Shown here: in pieces, positions 1 to 11,556 of the stretch
How positions within the stretch are numbered: the stretch's first letter is position 1
How the letters are laid out: every line of letters starts with the position of its first letter
From: Hofstenia miamia
Taxonomy: Eukaryota > Xenacoelomorpha > Acoela
Reading direction: 5' to 3'
NCBI GenBank assembly: GCA_004352715.1
Contig: SCFE01000088.1
Span: 923,596 to 985,529 of the forward strand
Length of the DNA stretch: 61,934 nucleotides
The notes under the pieces: model-generated
What the model was told of the DNA's origin: nothing
Database searches by the model: none
Seen by the model: the letters and a program-made list of their open reading frames with translations, nothing else
Translations under genes and position numbers: made by a program

Positions 1-817
1 CAAATATTGGTTTATCAAGTATTTTGTTTAAAATTCCTCTATATTTCATACATCTGTAATATTAACATGCTTTTAAGTTTTACTTTTCCTGAAAATTTGC
101 TTGTTTTTATTGTGTATTATGCCTATAACGATTAGGTTATTTCGTTATCCTAGCAAACAAAATAAACTTGTGAATTTCTACAATAGAAAAACACCAACAT
201 ATTTTGGAAAAACGATATTGTAGCCTTTGTGTGTCTGCGTCTTTATACATACAACACGGAAAAATTTACGGGTAAGAGAAAATAGTCACTAACATGTTAT
301 TACAAAACGCAATGTAAACCCAATTACCCAACTAATACATATAAACAAAAGCATGTTCGCATGGAAATTTTTTACGGATAGGAAAAAATAGTCTACAATG
401 TGTTAATACAAAACAACAACCATAAGAATTGGAAAATTAAATAAACATTTTTTTGCATTTCCTCTTCTGGCATATACGGTTTTGGGATGAGTGATGCATA
501 TTTATTTCACTTTCTTGAACGTTTTATTACCATCGCATTAGTAAATAGGAAGTTTATTTCTTGGTAGTGTGCGTGTTTTACAATTATTGGATTAAGAGGG
601 CGGTATTTTTAGCATTTGAAATCAGAAGTATTGTATTCCCCTTGACAAATGATGCGTCAACCTAGCATATATTCCATTGTTGGATAATTATCTTAAGACG
701 TTGAGAATAATTAGCCATGAGAGTGTATGTGATCAGTGTAATTTCATGTTTTAGGTCGCAACGAATACCCCGTCAAAGAAGATAGAGTGTTGTGTGCACT
801 AATCTTAGCTATTTCTC

Positions 818-1220
818 GATTCCCATGGTAACGCATAAAAGGGATGAAAAAAGTGGATGAGCGACCCATGCGTTTTATAAATGCTTGATCGGCGGAGATT
901 GTAGTTTAATCAACTTACCACGTCAAAGGAATGAGAAAGACTTGATAATACGAAATGGAAATTGGTTTGACATGAGTCACAGATTGAATGTGTCCAGTTT
1001 GATATTAGTCTAACACNGATTCCCATGGTAACACATAAAAGGGAGGAAAAAGTGGATGAGCAACCCATGCATTTAATAAATGCTTGATTGGTGGGAATTG
1101 CAGTTTAATCAACTTACCACATCAAAGGAAAGAGAAAGACTCAATGTACAAATGGGGAACGGAAATTGGTTTGACATGAGTCAGAGGTTGAATGCGTCCA
1201 GTTTGATATTAGTCTAACAC
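818..1220. repeat. Two-copy tandem repeat of about 200 bp
   Basis: Two adjacent copies (818-1016 and 1018-1220) both start GATTCCCATGGTAAC and both end TAGTCTAACAC. They differ at roughly one base in ten and are separated by a single N at 1017. No coding potential is evident. The 817 bases before it are AT-rich and hold no gene I can see. The join may be real divergence or two haplotypes placed in series. Confidence 0.7.
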
Positions 1221-1453
1221 CGATGCAAGCGAGTTGGGTAACGTCTCCAGCCATATATCAGATGGGTAAGCTACTTTTTCAATATTTTATATATACAATA
1301 GTGCTAATGTTTTATCACGTAATATTTTTTAACTTTTATTCGAGTGTATTCATTTAGTATTTTGCTTCCATGTTTTTAATAATTTATTTACGTGTCAGCT
1401 ATACTATGAATGTTGAATTAAGATTGCATGCGCTATTGTTTTTTACCATTTAT

Positions 1454-2275
1454 NNNNNNNNNNNNNNNNNNNNNNNNNNNNNNNNNNNNNNNNNNNNNNN
1501 NNNNNNNNNNNNNNNNNNNNNNNNNNNNNNNNNNNNNNNNNNNNNNNNNNNNNNNNNNNNNNNNNNNNNNNNNNNNNNNNNNNNNNNNNNNNNNNNNNNN
1601 NNNNNNNNNNNNNNNNNNNNNNNNNNNNNNNNNNNNNNNNNNNNNNNNNNNNNNNNNNNNNNNNNNNNNNNNNNNNNNNNNNNNNNNNNNNNNNNNNNNN
1701 NNNNNNNNNNNNNNNNNNNNNNNNNNNNNNNNNNNNNNNNNNNNNNNNNNNNNNNNNNNNNNNNNNNNNNNNNNNNNNNNNNNNNNNNNNNNNNNNNNNN
1801 NNNNNNNNNNNNNNNNNNNNNNNNNNNNNNNNNNNNNNNNNNNNNNNNNNNNNNNNNNNNNNNNNNNNNNNNNNNNNNNNNNNNNNNNNNNNNNNNNNNN
1901 NNNNNNNNNNNNNNNNNNNNNNNNNNNNNNNNNNNNNNNNNNNNNNNNNNNNNNNNNNNNNNNNNNNNNNNNNNNNNNNNNNNNNNNNNNNNNNNNNNNN
2001 NNNNNNNNNNNNNNNNNNNNNNNNNNNNNNNNNNNNNNNNNNNNNNNNNNNNNNNNNNNNNNNNNNNNNNNNNNNNNNNNNNNNNNNNNNNNNNNNNNNN
2101 NNNNNNNNNNNNNNNNNNNNNNNNNNNNNNNNNNNNNNNNNNNNNNNNNNNNNNNNNNNNNNNNNNNNNNNNNNNNNNNNNNNNNNNNNNNNNNNNNNNN
2201 NNNNNNNNNNNNNNNNNNNNNNNNNNNNNNNNNNNNNNNNNNNNNNNNNNNNNNNNNNNNNNNNNNNNNNNNNNN
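1454..2275. other. Assembly gap (822 N)
   Basis: Run of N. Open frames crossing it are artefacts. From 2276 to about 3090 the sequence is AT-rich with no gene or repeat family that I recognise. Confidence 0.99.
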
Positions 2276-3094
2276 GTTTAAAAAACTTTTACGAAATGCG
2301 TTATTGATGGATGATTAAATTGGTTTTTGCATAGCGAAATTGAATATTTTTACTTGTATATAAAATTTGTTTTGCCTATTTACGAGTCATTGTATTTTTA
2401 ACATTAATTATTATATTGAAATGCAATCTCTCTGTTTAATTTCTGCTTAATATTTTCCACATGTATTAACGAATTAGTTTTAAATATAGTTTGTTTGCTT
2501 AGAAATGAAAATGTTGTTTACGTAGAATGAAATTGTGTGTATAATTTTATGTAGCGAATTTCAGATTTATACATAATCCATGTTTTACTCTTTCCGAAAA
2601 TGTAGGTTGGTTTTATTATGTATTGCGCATTTTAAGTATAGCGAATATGCAATCTCTTTGTTTAATTTCTATATTTAATATACGGATTTTGAAAGTTTTC
2701 CCAAATTATATTTTTACATATGCGCTTCTCAAAATTATGGAAAATTAGTTTGTAATATTATGTGTACGTATCCCAAAAGGGGTTGTTATAATAAGGTATA
2801 TATTAACATGGCGTAATGCAAACAATTGTGATATTAACAAAGTGAAATTAGTCATGGCAAAGCTGTAAAAATGGCCTGTGATATTATCAAAGTGAAATTA
2901 CTCATACCAAAAAAATGGCCCCAACATGAATCATGAAAATCAATTAAAAGCATTACTAATTGAAAATCCATTAGTAGACATACTTAAAAATATGTGACGT
3001 CACTGAAAATCCATTAGCGGAGATGTCAATCAACTGATGAGTCACTAAAAACACTCATCAATATCGCAGAGCTCAAGGTCATTTTGTGTAACCA

Positions 3095-4423
3095 AGCCTG
3101 CCTTAATATTACTACTATCTACATTCCCTAAAATTTGGAAAACTGCTTTAGCTGTTCCTTTGAAAGAGTTATATTTAACGCTATTCTTCCTATCCTTCAT
3201 CCACTGATATCAAAATCTCAGTATGGATGCATCTACTGCTCTTTCCCTTCTACAATTTCTCGATAATGTCTACTTTCATTTTGATCACAATGTTCCTCTT
3301 TTTTGCATTTATCTTGATTTTCAAAAAGACTTCGATAAAGTTCCCCATTGTATATTACTGAGTAAACTCTCGAAACTTGGTTTAGACTCTTGCTTCATTT
3401 CTCTCATCTCTGATTATCTAACTGACAGATCTCAGTTAGTTTGCATTGACTCAGTACTTTCTGATGAACTTTCTGTTACTTCTGGTGTCACTCAAGTTTC
3501 GATTCTTGGGCCACTCCTCTTCACTCTATTCATCAACGATTTTATGCCGCAAATTTCTGAACCTAATTGTGATTGCATGCTATATGCTGATGACACTCGT
3601 ATTTTCTCTTCTATTTCAAATAGTATACTGTCTAGCATTGTTCAAGCTGAATTATGGTCATCTAGCAATGGGCTCCCATTCAATATCTGCAAGACTGAAG
3701 CTCTTCAAATTTGTTCCTCTAAAACCTTCATACCTCTTGTTTTTTATCTTCATGACAATTCGATTCTGTTTAACCACAATGTCCGTGATCTTGGTGTAAT
3801 AATTTCTTCCACACTCTCATGGTCTAAACATGTAGCAATAAAAACCAAGAAGTTCTCTTCTTCTCTTTTTTCCTTATATCTTGACTTCCCAATTCACGAA
3901 ACTATCGTTCTAAATTAATCCTCTTTGAATCCTACTGTCTTTCCACTCTCTGTTATAATTCCCAATGCTGGTTTCTAAGCTCCTCTTCATCTATCATACT
4001 TGACAGGCTCTTATATCGGGGCCTTTGCTGGATCTTCCCTCTAATCAATCTTTCCTAAAACTACTTCTTAAAGCTAGACTTCTGCCAATTTCCCTGTACC
4101 TCAGGTTTTTAGATCTCACTTTTCTGAACAAGCTACTTCTCGACACCTATGATTTCGATTATTCCAACTTCCTCAAATTCTCTAATCCTACATATTATTC
4201 TCGTTCTTCCTCTTATGTCTTGTTTCAACTCTCTCGCATTAATAAAGCTATTTGTTCTCACAATTATTTCGTTCACATAATCCCTCTTGCTAACTTCATT
4301 ACCTCTAATCTGGAAATTGATCTCTGGTCTAACCCTCGTATTTTCAAAAGTCAGCTCCTTCTTTCTTCCGTATCTCAACATGGTCTTCCTCCTGTCACTA
4401 ATTTCCTTCGTTCATTTGTGTAA
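3095..4423 (+). pseudogene. Non-LTR (CR1/Jockey-type) reverse transcriptase remnant
   Basis: The forward strand encodes much of a LINE reverse transcriptase. A block upstream of 3180 resembles the finger region (PKIWKTALAVPL). The frame at 3223-3918 then holds the catalytic-A type motif FCIYLDFQKDFDKVPH, the LGPLLFTLFIND block and the YADD active-site motif near 3580-3591. A separate frame at 4025-4423 matches the divergent C-terminal end of such proteins. About 40 codons seem to be missing between the finger block and the palm, and the frame breaks around 3918-4025. The 3' end runs into a TTA microsatellite, as many LINE tails do. It is a 5'-truncated dead copy. The clade is assigned from motif style only. 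Confidence 0.85.
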
Positions 4424-4470
4424 ATTTATTTAATTCATTTTATTTGTATACACCACGTTGTGGTAGAATA

Positions 4471-4471
<1 letters not shown>

Positions 4472-4518
<47 letters not shown>
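4472..4518. repeat. (TTA)n microsatellite
   Basis: About 15 uninterrupted ATT units immediately after the LINE remnant. It is likely the LINE 3' tail repeat, and it abuts the Penelope-like fragment that follows. Confidence 0.9.
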
Positions 4519-4520
<2 letters not shown>

Positions 4521-4655
4521 TTAATTTATAAAGTGTAGTTATTGTAAATTTATTACCGCATTATTGTTATACTGAAGATGATTTATAATCAAAACCGGTC
4601 TATTCTAACCTCTAGCTAACATGAATATATCAAAACTCAGTATAATTACATTTGA

Positions 4656-4658
<3 letters not shown>
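4519..4658 (+). mobile_element. Penelope-like element 3'-end fragment
   Basis: This segment is recognisably homologous to the noncoding end of the Penelope-like element at 19.41-19.56 kb. Both share TTTATTACCGCA, then a CTGANGA hairpin motif, then an ATGAAT...CTCAGTA...TTTGAAT tail running into a (TA)n repeat. No coding part is present, so it is a short 5'-truncated insertion or relic. Confidence 0.7.
4562..4605 (+). ncRNA. Hammerhead-ribozyme-like motif, degraded
   Basis: CTGAAGA (4573-4579) is followed by T, then a hairpin GATT-TAT-AATC. Next comes AAAACCGGTC where the hammerhead core expects GAAAC. The G-to-A change in the second core strand would be expected to kill cleavage. It matches the layout of the intact-looking motifs at 16.95 and 19.48 kb. 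Penelope-like elements are known to carry minimal hammerhead motifs. Confidence 0.5.

Positions 4659-4692
<34 letters not shown>
4659..4692. repeat. (TA)n microsatellite
   Basis: Pure TA repeat directly after the Penelope-like tail, the same arrangement as at 19.56 kb. From 4693 to about 6950 I see only AT-rich sequence with no supportable gene. Confidence 0.95.
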
Positions 4693-4694
<2 letters not shown>

Positions 4695-6954
4695 GTAAGA
4701 ACTCCATATGTACAAACATTTTATTCAGAATTCCAATTTGTATTTCAAAAAGGGACATATTTAATCAACTGGAAATTACTTTCCAAGATTCTGAACATGA
4801 TATTGTTTCCTAGGATAAAAATTGATAATATTATAATAAGAAATTTCTTTACATACAAATATTCATTAGAAACCTGTTAATAATTGAAACAATAAATTCA
4901 ATATACTGTAATAACGCTTTTGAATACGCTGAAATGTAGTTTACACGATATTACCATATACATGTATTGCTCATAACCAAAATAGTGCAAATTTAACTCC
5001 ACTGTATTTGATTGATGAACTCAAACAACTTGGCTATAACTCCAGAAATCGATGCCCGTGACTTAGTTAAGAAATTTGACAGTCTACTTAGTGTCATAAC
5101 TTATAGCAGTGATCCCAATTACTTGGGCTTAGCCTTAACTGGGTTTGGTCATGGATTTCCGAAATGGTGGTTTGGGATTAGACTTTTCAAAATCAGAATT
5201 TAGTTTTTGAAATTGGGTTTGAGTTGCCATCTGAAGAAGCAAATTGGGTACACGAATTAGGTCTACATTCAAGGAGGTCAAGAAAGAGTAATTTGTAATA
5301 CATTATTAAAATAATGGTTATATTTATAAGATACTGATAAAATATTCTTAAAATAATGTTCATGCATTTCTGAAACTTTTATTGGGTTTTAAAGAGTAAT
5401 CTACAAATTGATATTCCAGTGAGCCTTCACCTTAAGATCATTTGTGAATTGGATGATGAATAGGCTCCAAATATTTTCGGTGAATAGGGATTGACACTAT
5501 TGAAAATTGGTTTGGATAGCCAATTCCCAATTAATTGAATCTACAGCCATTCATTAAGTATGCCAGGAAAAATTCTTTAAATTCAACAGATGATACTTTA
5601 GCAAGAGCGAATTACAAACTAACAATGTAAATTGATTTTTTTATTATGTATTTCAATCAAAATAAACACATAGACAATATTGAATAAGTATATATATAAA
5701 GTGTTCTATACGGGATAACGCACTTTACATCATTATCAGCAATAACATGCAAATTGTTCAATGCTCTACCCGAAGAAGGTCATTTACAATATATTCAGGA
5801 AATGTAGAAGCTATTAAAATTGCATATTCATCAAAATTCTAGGTAAGGAGAAGTATTTGACACTTTGCAAAACAGTTTTTCTTCATTGATTAATCTTGGT
5901 TGCTGGAATTAATTAGTGTTGGGTTGCAGAACAGTTCAAGTTGATATCATAACTGGATGTTTACATTTTTTAATAAATTCTAAATTCTAGAAATTGCAAC
6001 AACAATTGTGATTTAAAATTCAAATATGTAGCATGATAATATTCTCAAAAAACATCATTGATAAAAAAACGATTATAATCATTTTAATGTAAAAATTGAA
6101 TTGGATAGCATTTGAACTACCACATGTGAAAATTGAAAAAAAGGAAAATTTCTTTCATAAAATCAACAAATTTGCATAAATATTCCAACATATATTCAAT
6201 AAAGCTCCTAACAATAAAATGATTTAGCGTAGTTTGAACAACTAATAAGTTGCTGTTCTCAATATGGTTTATGACTTTAGCTCTAGCGCTGAATTAGAAT
6301 TTAAGCATGGTGTTGGACGATGATCAAATCGTGATCGCACACAAATGTAGATAAGCTCACTAATGGTTTCATTTGAGAACAAATTGAAGAAACCTGGAAT
6401 TCTGAAAAACAATTTAAGAAAAGGTTTGATTTGCTTTGAATTTTATACACCCATAGCCTCAATATTATAATCCTTCAGCCTTCATGATGTAAAGAAAAAT
6501 AATCCTAAAAGTTTGTGTAAATACATTTTAGTTAGTTTGAGAAATTAAGTTTTATAATATCTTTGCAAAATCTTCATTTCAACATAATTATAGCAGGGGG
6601 GATAAAATTTATTTATAGACTATTCAAGTTGTGCTTGCAATAGCAGGAATTGAAAAATCTCCTTAAAATTTTGTTTTGTGACAATAAAAAAATTCACTTA
6701 ATGACAGTGATGCACAATATAAATTTGTTTGCGTGAAATAAAACATTCATACAATTTAACATTAAGAGATCTGAATTCAATTTATCATTTTGGTAAACCT
6801 CTATGTCTTTGACTATGACGCTATTATTTAAAAAACTATGCAGCTTTAACGAAACTAAAATTTTACTATAAAGTGTGATGTCATATTCCTAAAAAAAGGT
6901 TCATAGGTATTTACAATATCAACTAGAGTCAAAGTAATATATTTGCTAAAAAGC

Positions 6955-6959
6955 TAATA

Positions 6960-7000
<41 letters not shown>
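6955..7000. repeat. (TAA)n microsatellite, 5' flank of R4/Dong-like element
   Basis: About 14 TAA/AAT units end abruptly at 7000, where GC-richer element sequence begins with GTGGGGAGGG. TAA repeats are the known target of Dong/R4-clade elements. Confidence 0.9.
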
Positions 7001-7001
<1 letters not shown>

Positions 7002-7075
7002 TGGGGAGGGAGCCCAGTTGGTAAAGACGCAGATTGGTAAGCTGAGGTTAAGCAACTGTGATCGTGGATGACTTA

Positions 7076-7217
7076 GCTCACAGGGTAGGAAGCACTCTAA
7101 AGCCTTGGTTAGCAACTTCCTAGGACAAGGGCAGTCCAAAATGAAAGCTCATGGGGCAGGAAAATCTCTTAAGCCTTGGTTGGCAACTACCTAGGACAAT
7201 GTGAGTCCAAAATCAAA
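7076..7217 (+). repeat. Two-copy 71-bp tandem repeat in element leader
   Basis: Units starting at 7076 and 7147 each read GCTCA..GG..GGAA, then AAGCCTTGGTT.GCAACT.CCTAGGACAA, then GTCCAAAAT. They lie upstream of the first coding block, where promoter or leader repeats are common in such elements. The function is inferred only. Confidence 0.75.
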
Positions 7218-7244
7218 CACAATTCTAATTACTGACGACAAATC

Positions 7245-8083
7245 ATGAAAGAGAAAAGGCCCTCAGTCTTCAATGGTAAGAGGGTGCTAAGAATATCCGG
7301 ACAACAGGCGGACTCCACAATCGGGAGTGTGGACTCGAGAAGTGGCATTATAGGATCCACACAGACCAATAGACAACGGCACAAGTGGACAGATGAGCAG
7401 AAGAGGACAGCATTGGAGTGTTACAGAAGAAGCAGGCCAGATGAGAGGGGTTACAGGAAGAGAATGTTGAAAGAATAGAGGAAGGCAGGAACGAGATTAG
7501 AAATGACAGATCAGAGGCTTGCAGGACATGTGCAAAAGTTACAGTTGGATGAGAGTAAAGAGAAAAAGGGGTAAGCAAAAGGAAGATGAAGTGGTAGACG
7601 GTGGGACAGAAGTGGCGGAAGCAGCAGAACCAGTGGACGCAGAAACTGAAGGAAAAGATGAAGGAAGAAATAGGTGAGAGAACTAGCGTGCCAGTTCCAA
7701 GAGGAGTTAAGAAAAGCAAGCAAGCAGTAGAGACAGCAAAGATCAATAAAGTGTTAGAGAGGATAGATGTCAGAAGTGTCACAGAAGTAAATAGCTTAGT
7801 GTATGCAGGTGCATGGGAATTGCTGAAGAATGTAGGCGTGGGCATGCAGAAGAAAAGGCGACTTGAAGGTAAGGGAAATAGAAAGCCAGCATGGGAGAGA
7901 AGAATTGAGAATAAAGTGGCAAAGATTAGTCCCCAAATAGGGAAGATCGGGATAAGTAAGGCGGTTCAGGACAGGTGCAGGGTAGGTAAAGGGAAGATTA
8001 TAGAAACTGCAAGAGAAGAGCTAAAGCAGAGATTAGTTGCAGAAGCTGAGAAACTAAGAAAATATAAGCGGAGAGCAAAGTAA
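7245..8083 (+). pseudogene. R4/Dong-like ORF N-terminal block, copy A
   Basis: Frames at 7245-7478 and 7601-8083 encode a basic, Lys/Glu-rich N-terminal region that starts with the HKWTDEQKRTALECYRRS motif near residue 45. It ends in a basic KYKRRAK tail before a stop. A frameshift and small deletions separate the two frames. The more intact copy B follows directly. Families with this N-terminal motif are annotated with R4/NeSL-like LINEs, where the region precedes the reverse transcriptase. The first ATG (7245) follows the leader repeats. Confidence 0.65.
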
Positions 8084-8135
8084 GCATAAGACAACATGAA
8101 GTTTGAGGCCCAAGAAGGAAGATTCTATAAAGAAN

Positions 8136-9112
8136 ACAAGTGGACAGATGAGCAGAAGAGGACAGCATTGGAGTGTTACAGAAGAAGCAGGCCAGATGAG
8201 AGGGGTTACAGGAAGAGAATGTTGGAAGAATGGAGGAAGGCAGAAACAGGATTAGAAGTTACAGAGCAGAGGCTTGCAGGACAAGTGCGAAAGTTACAGT
8301 TGGATGAGAGTAAAGGGAAAAAGAGAGTTGAACAGGCTAAGCAGAGGGAAGATGAAGTGATAGACGTTGAGGCACAATTGGCGGAAGAAGCAGAACCAGT
8401 GGACGCAGAAACTGAAGCAGCAATCAAGGAAAAGATGAAGGAAGAAATAGGTGAGAGAACTAGGTTGCCAGTTCCAAGAGGAGTTAAGAAAAGCAAGCTA
8501 GCAGTAGAGACAGCAAAGGTCAATAAAGTGTTGGAGAGGATAGATGCTAGGAGTGTCACAGAAGTAAATAGCTTAGTGTATGCAGGTGCATGGGAAGTGC
8601 TGAAGAATGTAGGCATGGAAATGAAGAAGAAAAGGCAACAAGAAGATAAGGGAGACAGAAAGCCAGCATGGGAAAGAAGAATTGAGAATAAAGTGGCAAA
8701 GATTAGGCAGCAAATAGGGAAGATCAGCACAAGTAAGGCGGTGCAGGACAGGTGCAGGGTAGGTAAAGGGAAGATTATAGAAACTGCAAGAGAAGAGCTA
8801 AAGCAGAGATTAGTTGCAGAAGCTGAGAAACTAAGAAAATATAAGCGGAGAGCAAAGTAAGCATAAGACAACATGAAGTTTGAGGCCCAAGAAGGAAGAT
8901 TCTATAAAGAACTAGATGCAGGAGAAAAGGCTACAGCTAGAGCAGGCGAGGATGCAGTAAGGTTCTGGGAGAATATATGGGGAAGTGAGGGACAAGAGAT
9001 AGAGAGTGATCAGACAAGAAGAAATAATTACAACTGGAAAGCCGAAGAAGGCTCTAAAGAAGATGATACCAAAGGAGCAGAAGGGATGTATGACAAAGAC
9101 GAGAAAATGTAA
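8136..9112 (+). pseudogene. R4/Dong-like ORF N-terminal block, copy B, and linker
   Basis: This is a second copy of the block, beginning at ACAAGTGGACAG (8136) right after a single N at 8135. It is more intact than copy A and is open through 8860 with no internal stop. It includes the WTDEQKRTALECYRRS motif, a Glu/Lys-rich helical stretch and the KYKRRAK end. A following frame (8873-9112) carries FEAQEGRFYKEL and GEDAVRFWENIWGSEG, the linker that normally leads into the reverse transcriptase. The stop at 8858-8860 interrupts what should be one ORF. Copies A and B differ by several indels, so they are not a simple assembly echo of identical reads. Confidence 0.65.
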
Positions 9113-9168
9113 AGATCAGTTGACGGGCAGTAGTGGAGAATTGTAGAAGAAGGAAGACAAACTTAGCA

Positions 9169-9290
9169 ATGGCATGGATAGACTACAAGAAGCATATGAC
9201 AGCATATCACATAGGTGGGTATTGAGGACGCTAGAGACCAATATTGTTTCACGGAAATGGGTTGAGTTTCTAGAGAGGAAGATGGGATAG
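9169..9290 (+). pseudogene. R4/Dong-like reverse transcriptase remnant
   Basis: Starting at MAWIDYKK and continuing one frame over with YDSISHRWVLRTLE, this matches the catalytic-A block of R4/Dong-type reverse transcriptases. A one-base frameshift splits it. The YADD-containing half of the palm is absent: the sequence jumps within 20 bases to the endonuclease finger. A large internal deletion is inferred. Confidence 0.7.
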
Positions 9291-9306
9291 AAGAGTAGAA
9301 GTAAGT

Positions 9307-9847
9307 GATAAGTGTAGGCTATGTAAGAAAGAGGCGGATAGCAGGGTCTGAGAAGTTGGCGCAGAATGATTATAAGTTCAGGCATGGAAAGTTGGGAGGA
9401 ATGGTACACTGGAGCTTGAGCAGGCAGCACGGGTTAGAAGCAGGAGACAAGTGGTATGAGCACAAGCCACAGGGCATCATAGAAAATAAGAATTGTAAGA
9501 TACATTGGGACTTCAACATCCAGACAAGCAAGGTAATAGACGTAAGCAGACCAGACATAGTAGTGGTAGACAAAGAGAAAAGATTAGGAGCAGTGATAGA
9601 CATAGCAGTACCAAAAGACAGGAATGTAGAAAGCAAGAAGAAAGAGAAGATAGACTAGTATAGAGAGTTAGCAGAGGAAATAGAAAGGCTGTTCAAATTG
9701 AAGATGGTTAAAGCAGTAAGTAAGAAGCATAAGAAATACTTGGAGTTGAGAGTACCAAAGCGGGGAGGAGCAGTAGCACAGAAGGGAGCATTTTTAGGAA
9801 CAGCAAGAGTCCTGAGGAAAACTCTCAGACTCTTTGGGAACTGGTGA
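9307..9847 (+). pseudogene. Restriction-like endonuclease domain of R4/Dong-like element
   Basis: It begins with the finger DKCRLCKKE, then shifts frame. The frame at 9305-9658 carries KLAQNDYKFRHGKL, then DKWYEH and WDFNIQT, then RPDIVVVDKEK...VIDIAVPKD. That last block is the PD-(D/E)xK catalytic core of the restriction-like endonuclease used by R2/R4-type elements to nick the target. A TAG at 9656-9658 interrupts the frame. Beyond it the same frame runs to TGA at 9845-9847 and ends in the family-typical LRKTLRLFGNW. The His-Cys half of the CCHC finger is lost. Confidence 0.8.
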
Positions 9848-9889
9848 GTTCCCCGAGCTGAGAGGGATACCAGCATGAAGCTGTAAGAA

Positions 9890-9950
9890 GAAATGAAATA
9901 ATAGTAATAGTGATAAAAATAATCTTAATATTAATAATAAAATAATAATA
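9890..9950. repeat. TAA-rich tract, 3' flank of R4/Dong-like element
   Basis: Imperfect TAA/AAT repeats follow the element's 3' end and mirror the pure TAA repeat on its 5' side. From 9951 to 10842 I see no supportable gene. Confidence 0.75.
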
Positions 9951-10842
9951 TTTATTTTTTAAAATTCTCTGTACAAAAAATCATTATACAAATAATGTTA
10001 AACATTTATTAAGATTTTATAAACAGTATTTTATTATTCAATGATTAAGCTTGCTCGGTGGAATTCATTAAATTCTTTGGTATTTTAATTAGGTGATTTT
10101 TCTTTGTTTCAAATTTATTTTAACATTTCTTTTAAAGTCTTTTTCTTGCTAAGTTGAGGTGGTAACACATAGGTCAATACGAAAATGATTAAAAGCGTTC
10201 TTAAGTTTAGGTTTTCTGTTTAGGGTTTCTGTTTTTAAGTTTACCTTAAGTGCTATTTGGATTTTTTCTGTCTATTGGGAAGCCCTAATTCCCTTCAGTC
10301 TTAAAAATTTGAAATAAATACATTAAATGTTCCATTATATAGATATCTTTACAAACATTTCAAATACTTTCTCATGATATTTCAAAGGCTACTGGTAATC
10401 CTCAGCAATACGTTAGGCAATTTCGTCATCTCTTAGGCCAAAATATGTTTATCGAACAACCCACCTTTATTTATATTTGGATACTCGAAGTAATAGTGTC
10501 AATTGAATATTTAAAAATATCAATTAACGAAATTTGTGAAACTTGTCTAGTATATTTTCAAACAATTTTAAAAAATATTTGTGATATATTTGAATCTTCA
10601 GGAAGTGTAACTTTAGGAACAATACTATCGCTAGCATGTGAATCGTTTCTGAGTTGTAAATGGTACGAAATTATTTTCTTAAGCCATCCGACTCAAAGTA
10701 AATAAATTATGATTTACTAAAATTATTGAATAATTAATGTAAATTCGTAAAAGTCCATAAAATATAATAATAAGAATAATATTTCTTGTATATGCGCACA
10801 AAAGCTTACAAATAATTCTAGTGTGCTACAAATAAGATCATA

Positions 10843-11156
10843 CTATAGATTCGAATCAGAAAGCTGTTCAGTGAATAAGTAGTGTTTCAGACCATTTTTG
10901 AATAGAATAATATTACGTTCATTTCTAAGATGAAATGGAAGATTGTTAAAACGCTTAGCACCACTATAGGAGAAATTTCATGGTCACGACCGAGAGATTT
11001 TGGAATGATTAAGGTCTTTCCATTTATTGTTCTTTTGGTTTCATCATTTAACTTGAGTAACTCCGATATGTAATGTGGACCCTTGCCATTTAGAGACTTC
11101 CAAATAATTAGACATACTTTATAAGTAATCCTTTGAGGAATTTTTAACCAGTGTAA
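10843..11156 (-). pseudogene. LINE reverse transcriptase C-terminal remnant
   Basis: On the minus strand the sequence starts with LHWLKIPQRITYKVC, followed by LIIWKSLNGKGPHYISELL. After a frameshift come GAKRFNNLPFHLRNE and KNGLKHYLF, then a stop at 10843-10845. This series is the standard C-terminal end of CR1/L2/Jockey-type LINE proteins. No palm motifs are nearby, so it is a strongly 5'-truncated copy. The frameshift lies near 10960. Confidence 0.75.
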
Positions 11157-11556
11157 CTGATAAATATGAATATAAATTCAATTAATAGACCATTAGCAAA
11201 TGCTAACAATAAAAATAAGTCATCAACATAACCAAACAAATGTACCATGATGTCAATAAAAGATGGCGTTCTCAGTCTCCAATGTGCACGTTCTGCATTT
11301 AGTTAATTTATTCTTGGCCTTAAAATAAGTCTATTCGAGATCCCGTTGTGAAATCAAAGACAGTTGCAACTCTCGATGTATTAATGGTATTCACACCCAA
11401 ATATCAGAAAACGAAAGACTTCACTATAAAATACAGCACTATAATATTTTTTTGTAAAAGCATTATTTTGAAATAAGTTATTGCATTTAATTCCACTTGA
11501 CTTGACGAACGTCAAGCAACTGAAAATTGTGTTTAAGTGGCTATTTGGTTAAACAG

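Larger units (their letters stand above)
7001..9889 (+). mobile_element. R4/Dong-like non-LTR retrotransposon, internally rearranged
   Basis: The element lies between a TAA repeat (to 7000) and a TAA-rich tract (from about 9890). In order it has a 5' leader with a two-copy tandem repeat and a tandemly duplicated N-terminal coding block. A short reverse transcriptase remnant and the C-terminal restriction-like endonuclease domain follow. Its base composition is clearly less AT-rich and more purine-biased on the plus strand than the neighbours. Most of the reverse transcriptase is missing and several frames are broken, so it is non-autonomous. Clade assignment rests on the PD..D.K endonuclease, the AWIDYKKAYDS-type motif and the TAA target. 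Confidence 0.8.

Noticed and set aside
1370-2318. Long open frames crossing N runs here and at 34.0-35.1, 37.4-38.5, 42.8-44.0, 48.7-49.8 and 57.9-58.6 kb
   Set aside because: Ns hide stop codons, so these frames carry no coding evidence.
8206-8874. 222-codon minus-strand frame opposite the R4/Dong-like block
   Set aside because: It is the antisense shadow of the plus-strand ORF, Ser/Leu/Phe-rich from purine-rich coding DNA. The same holds for 7348-7845.
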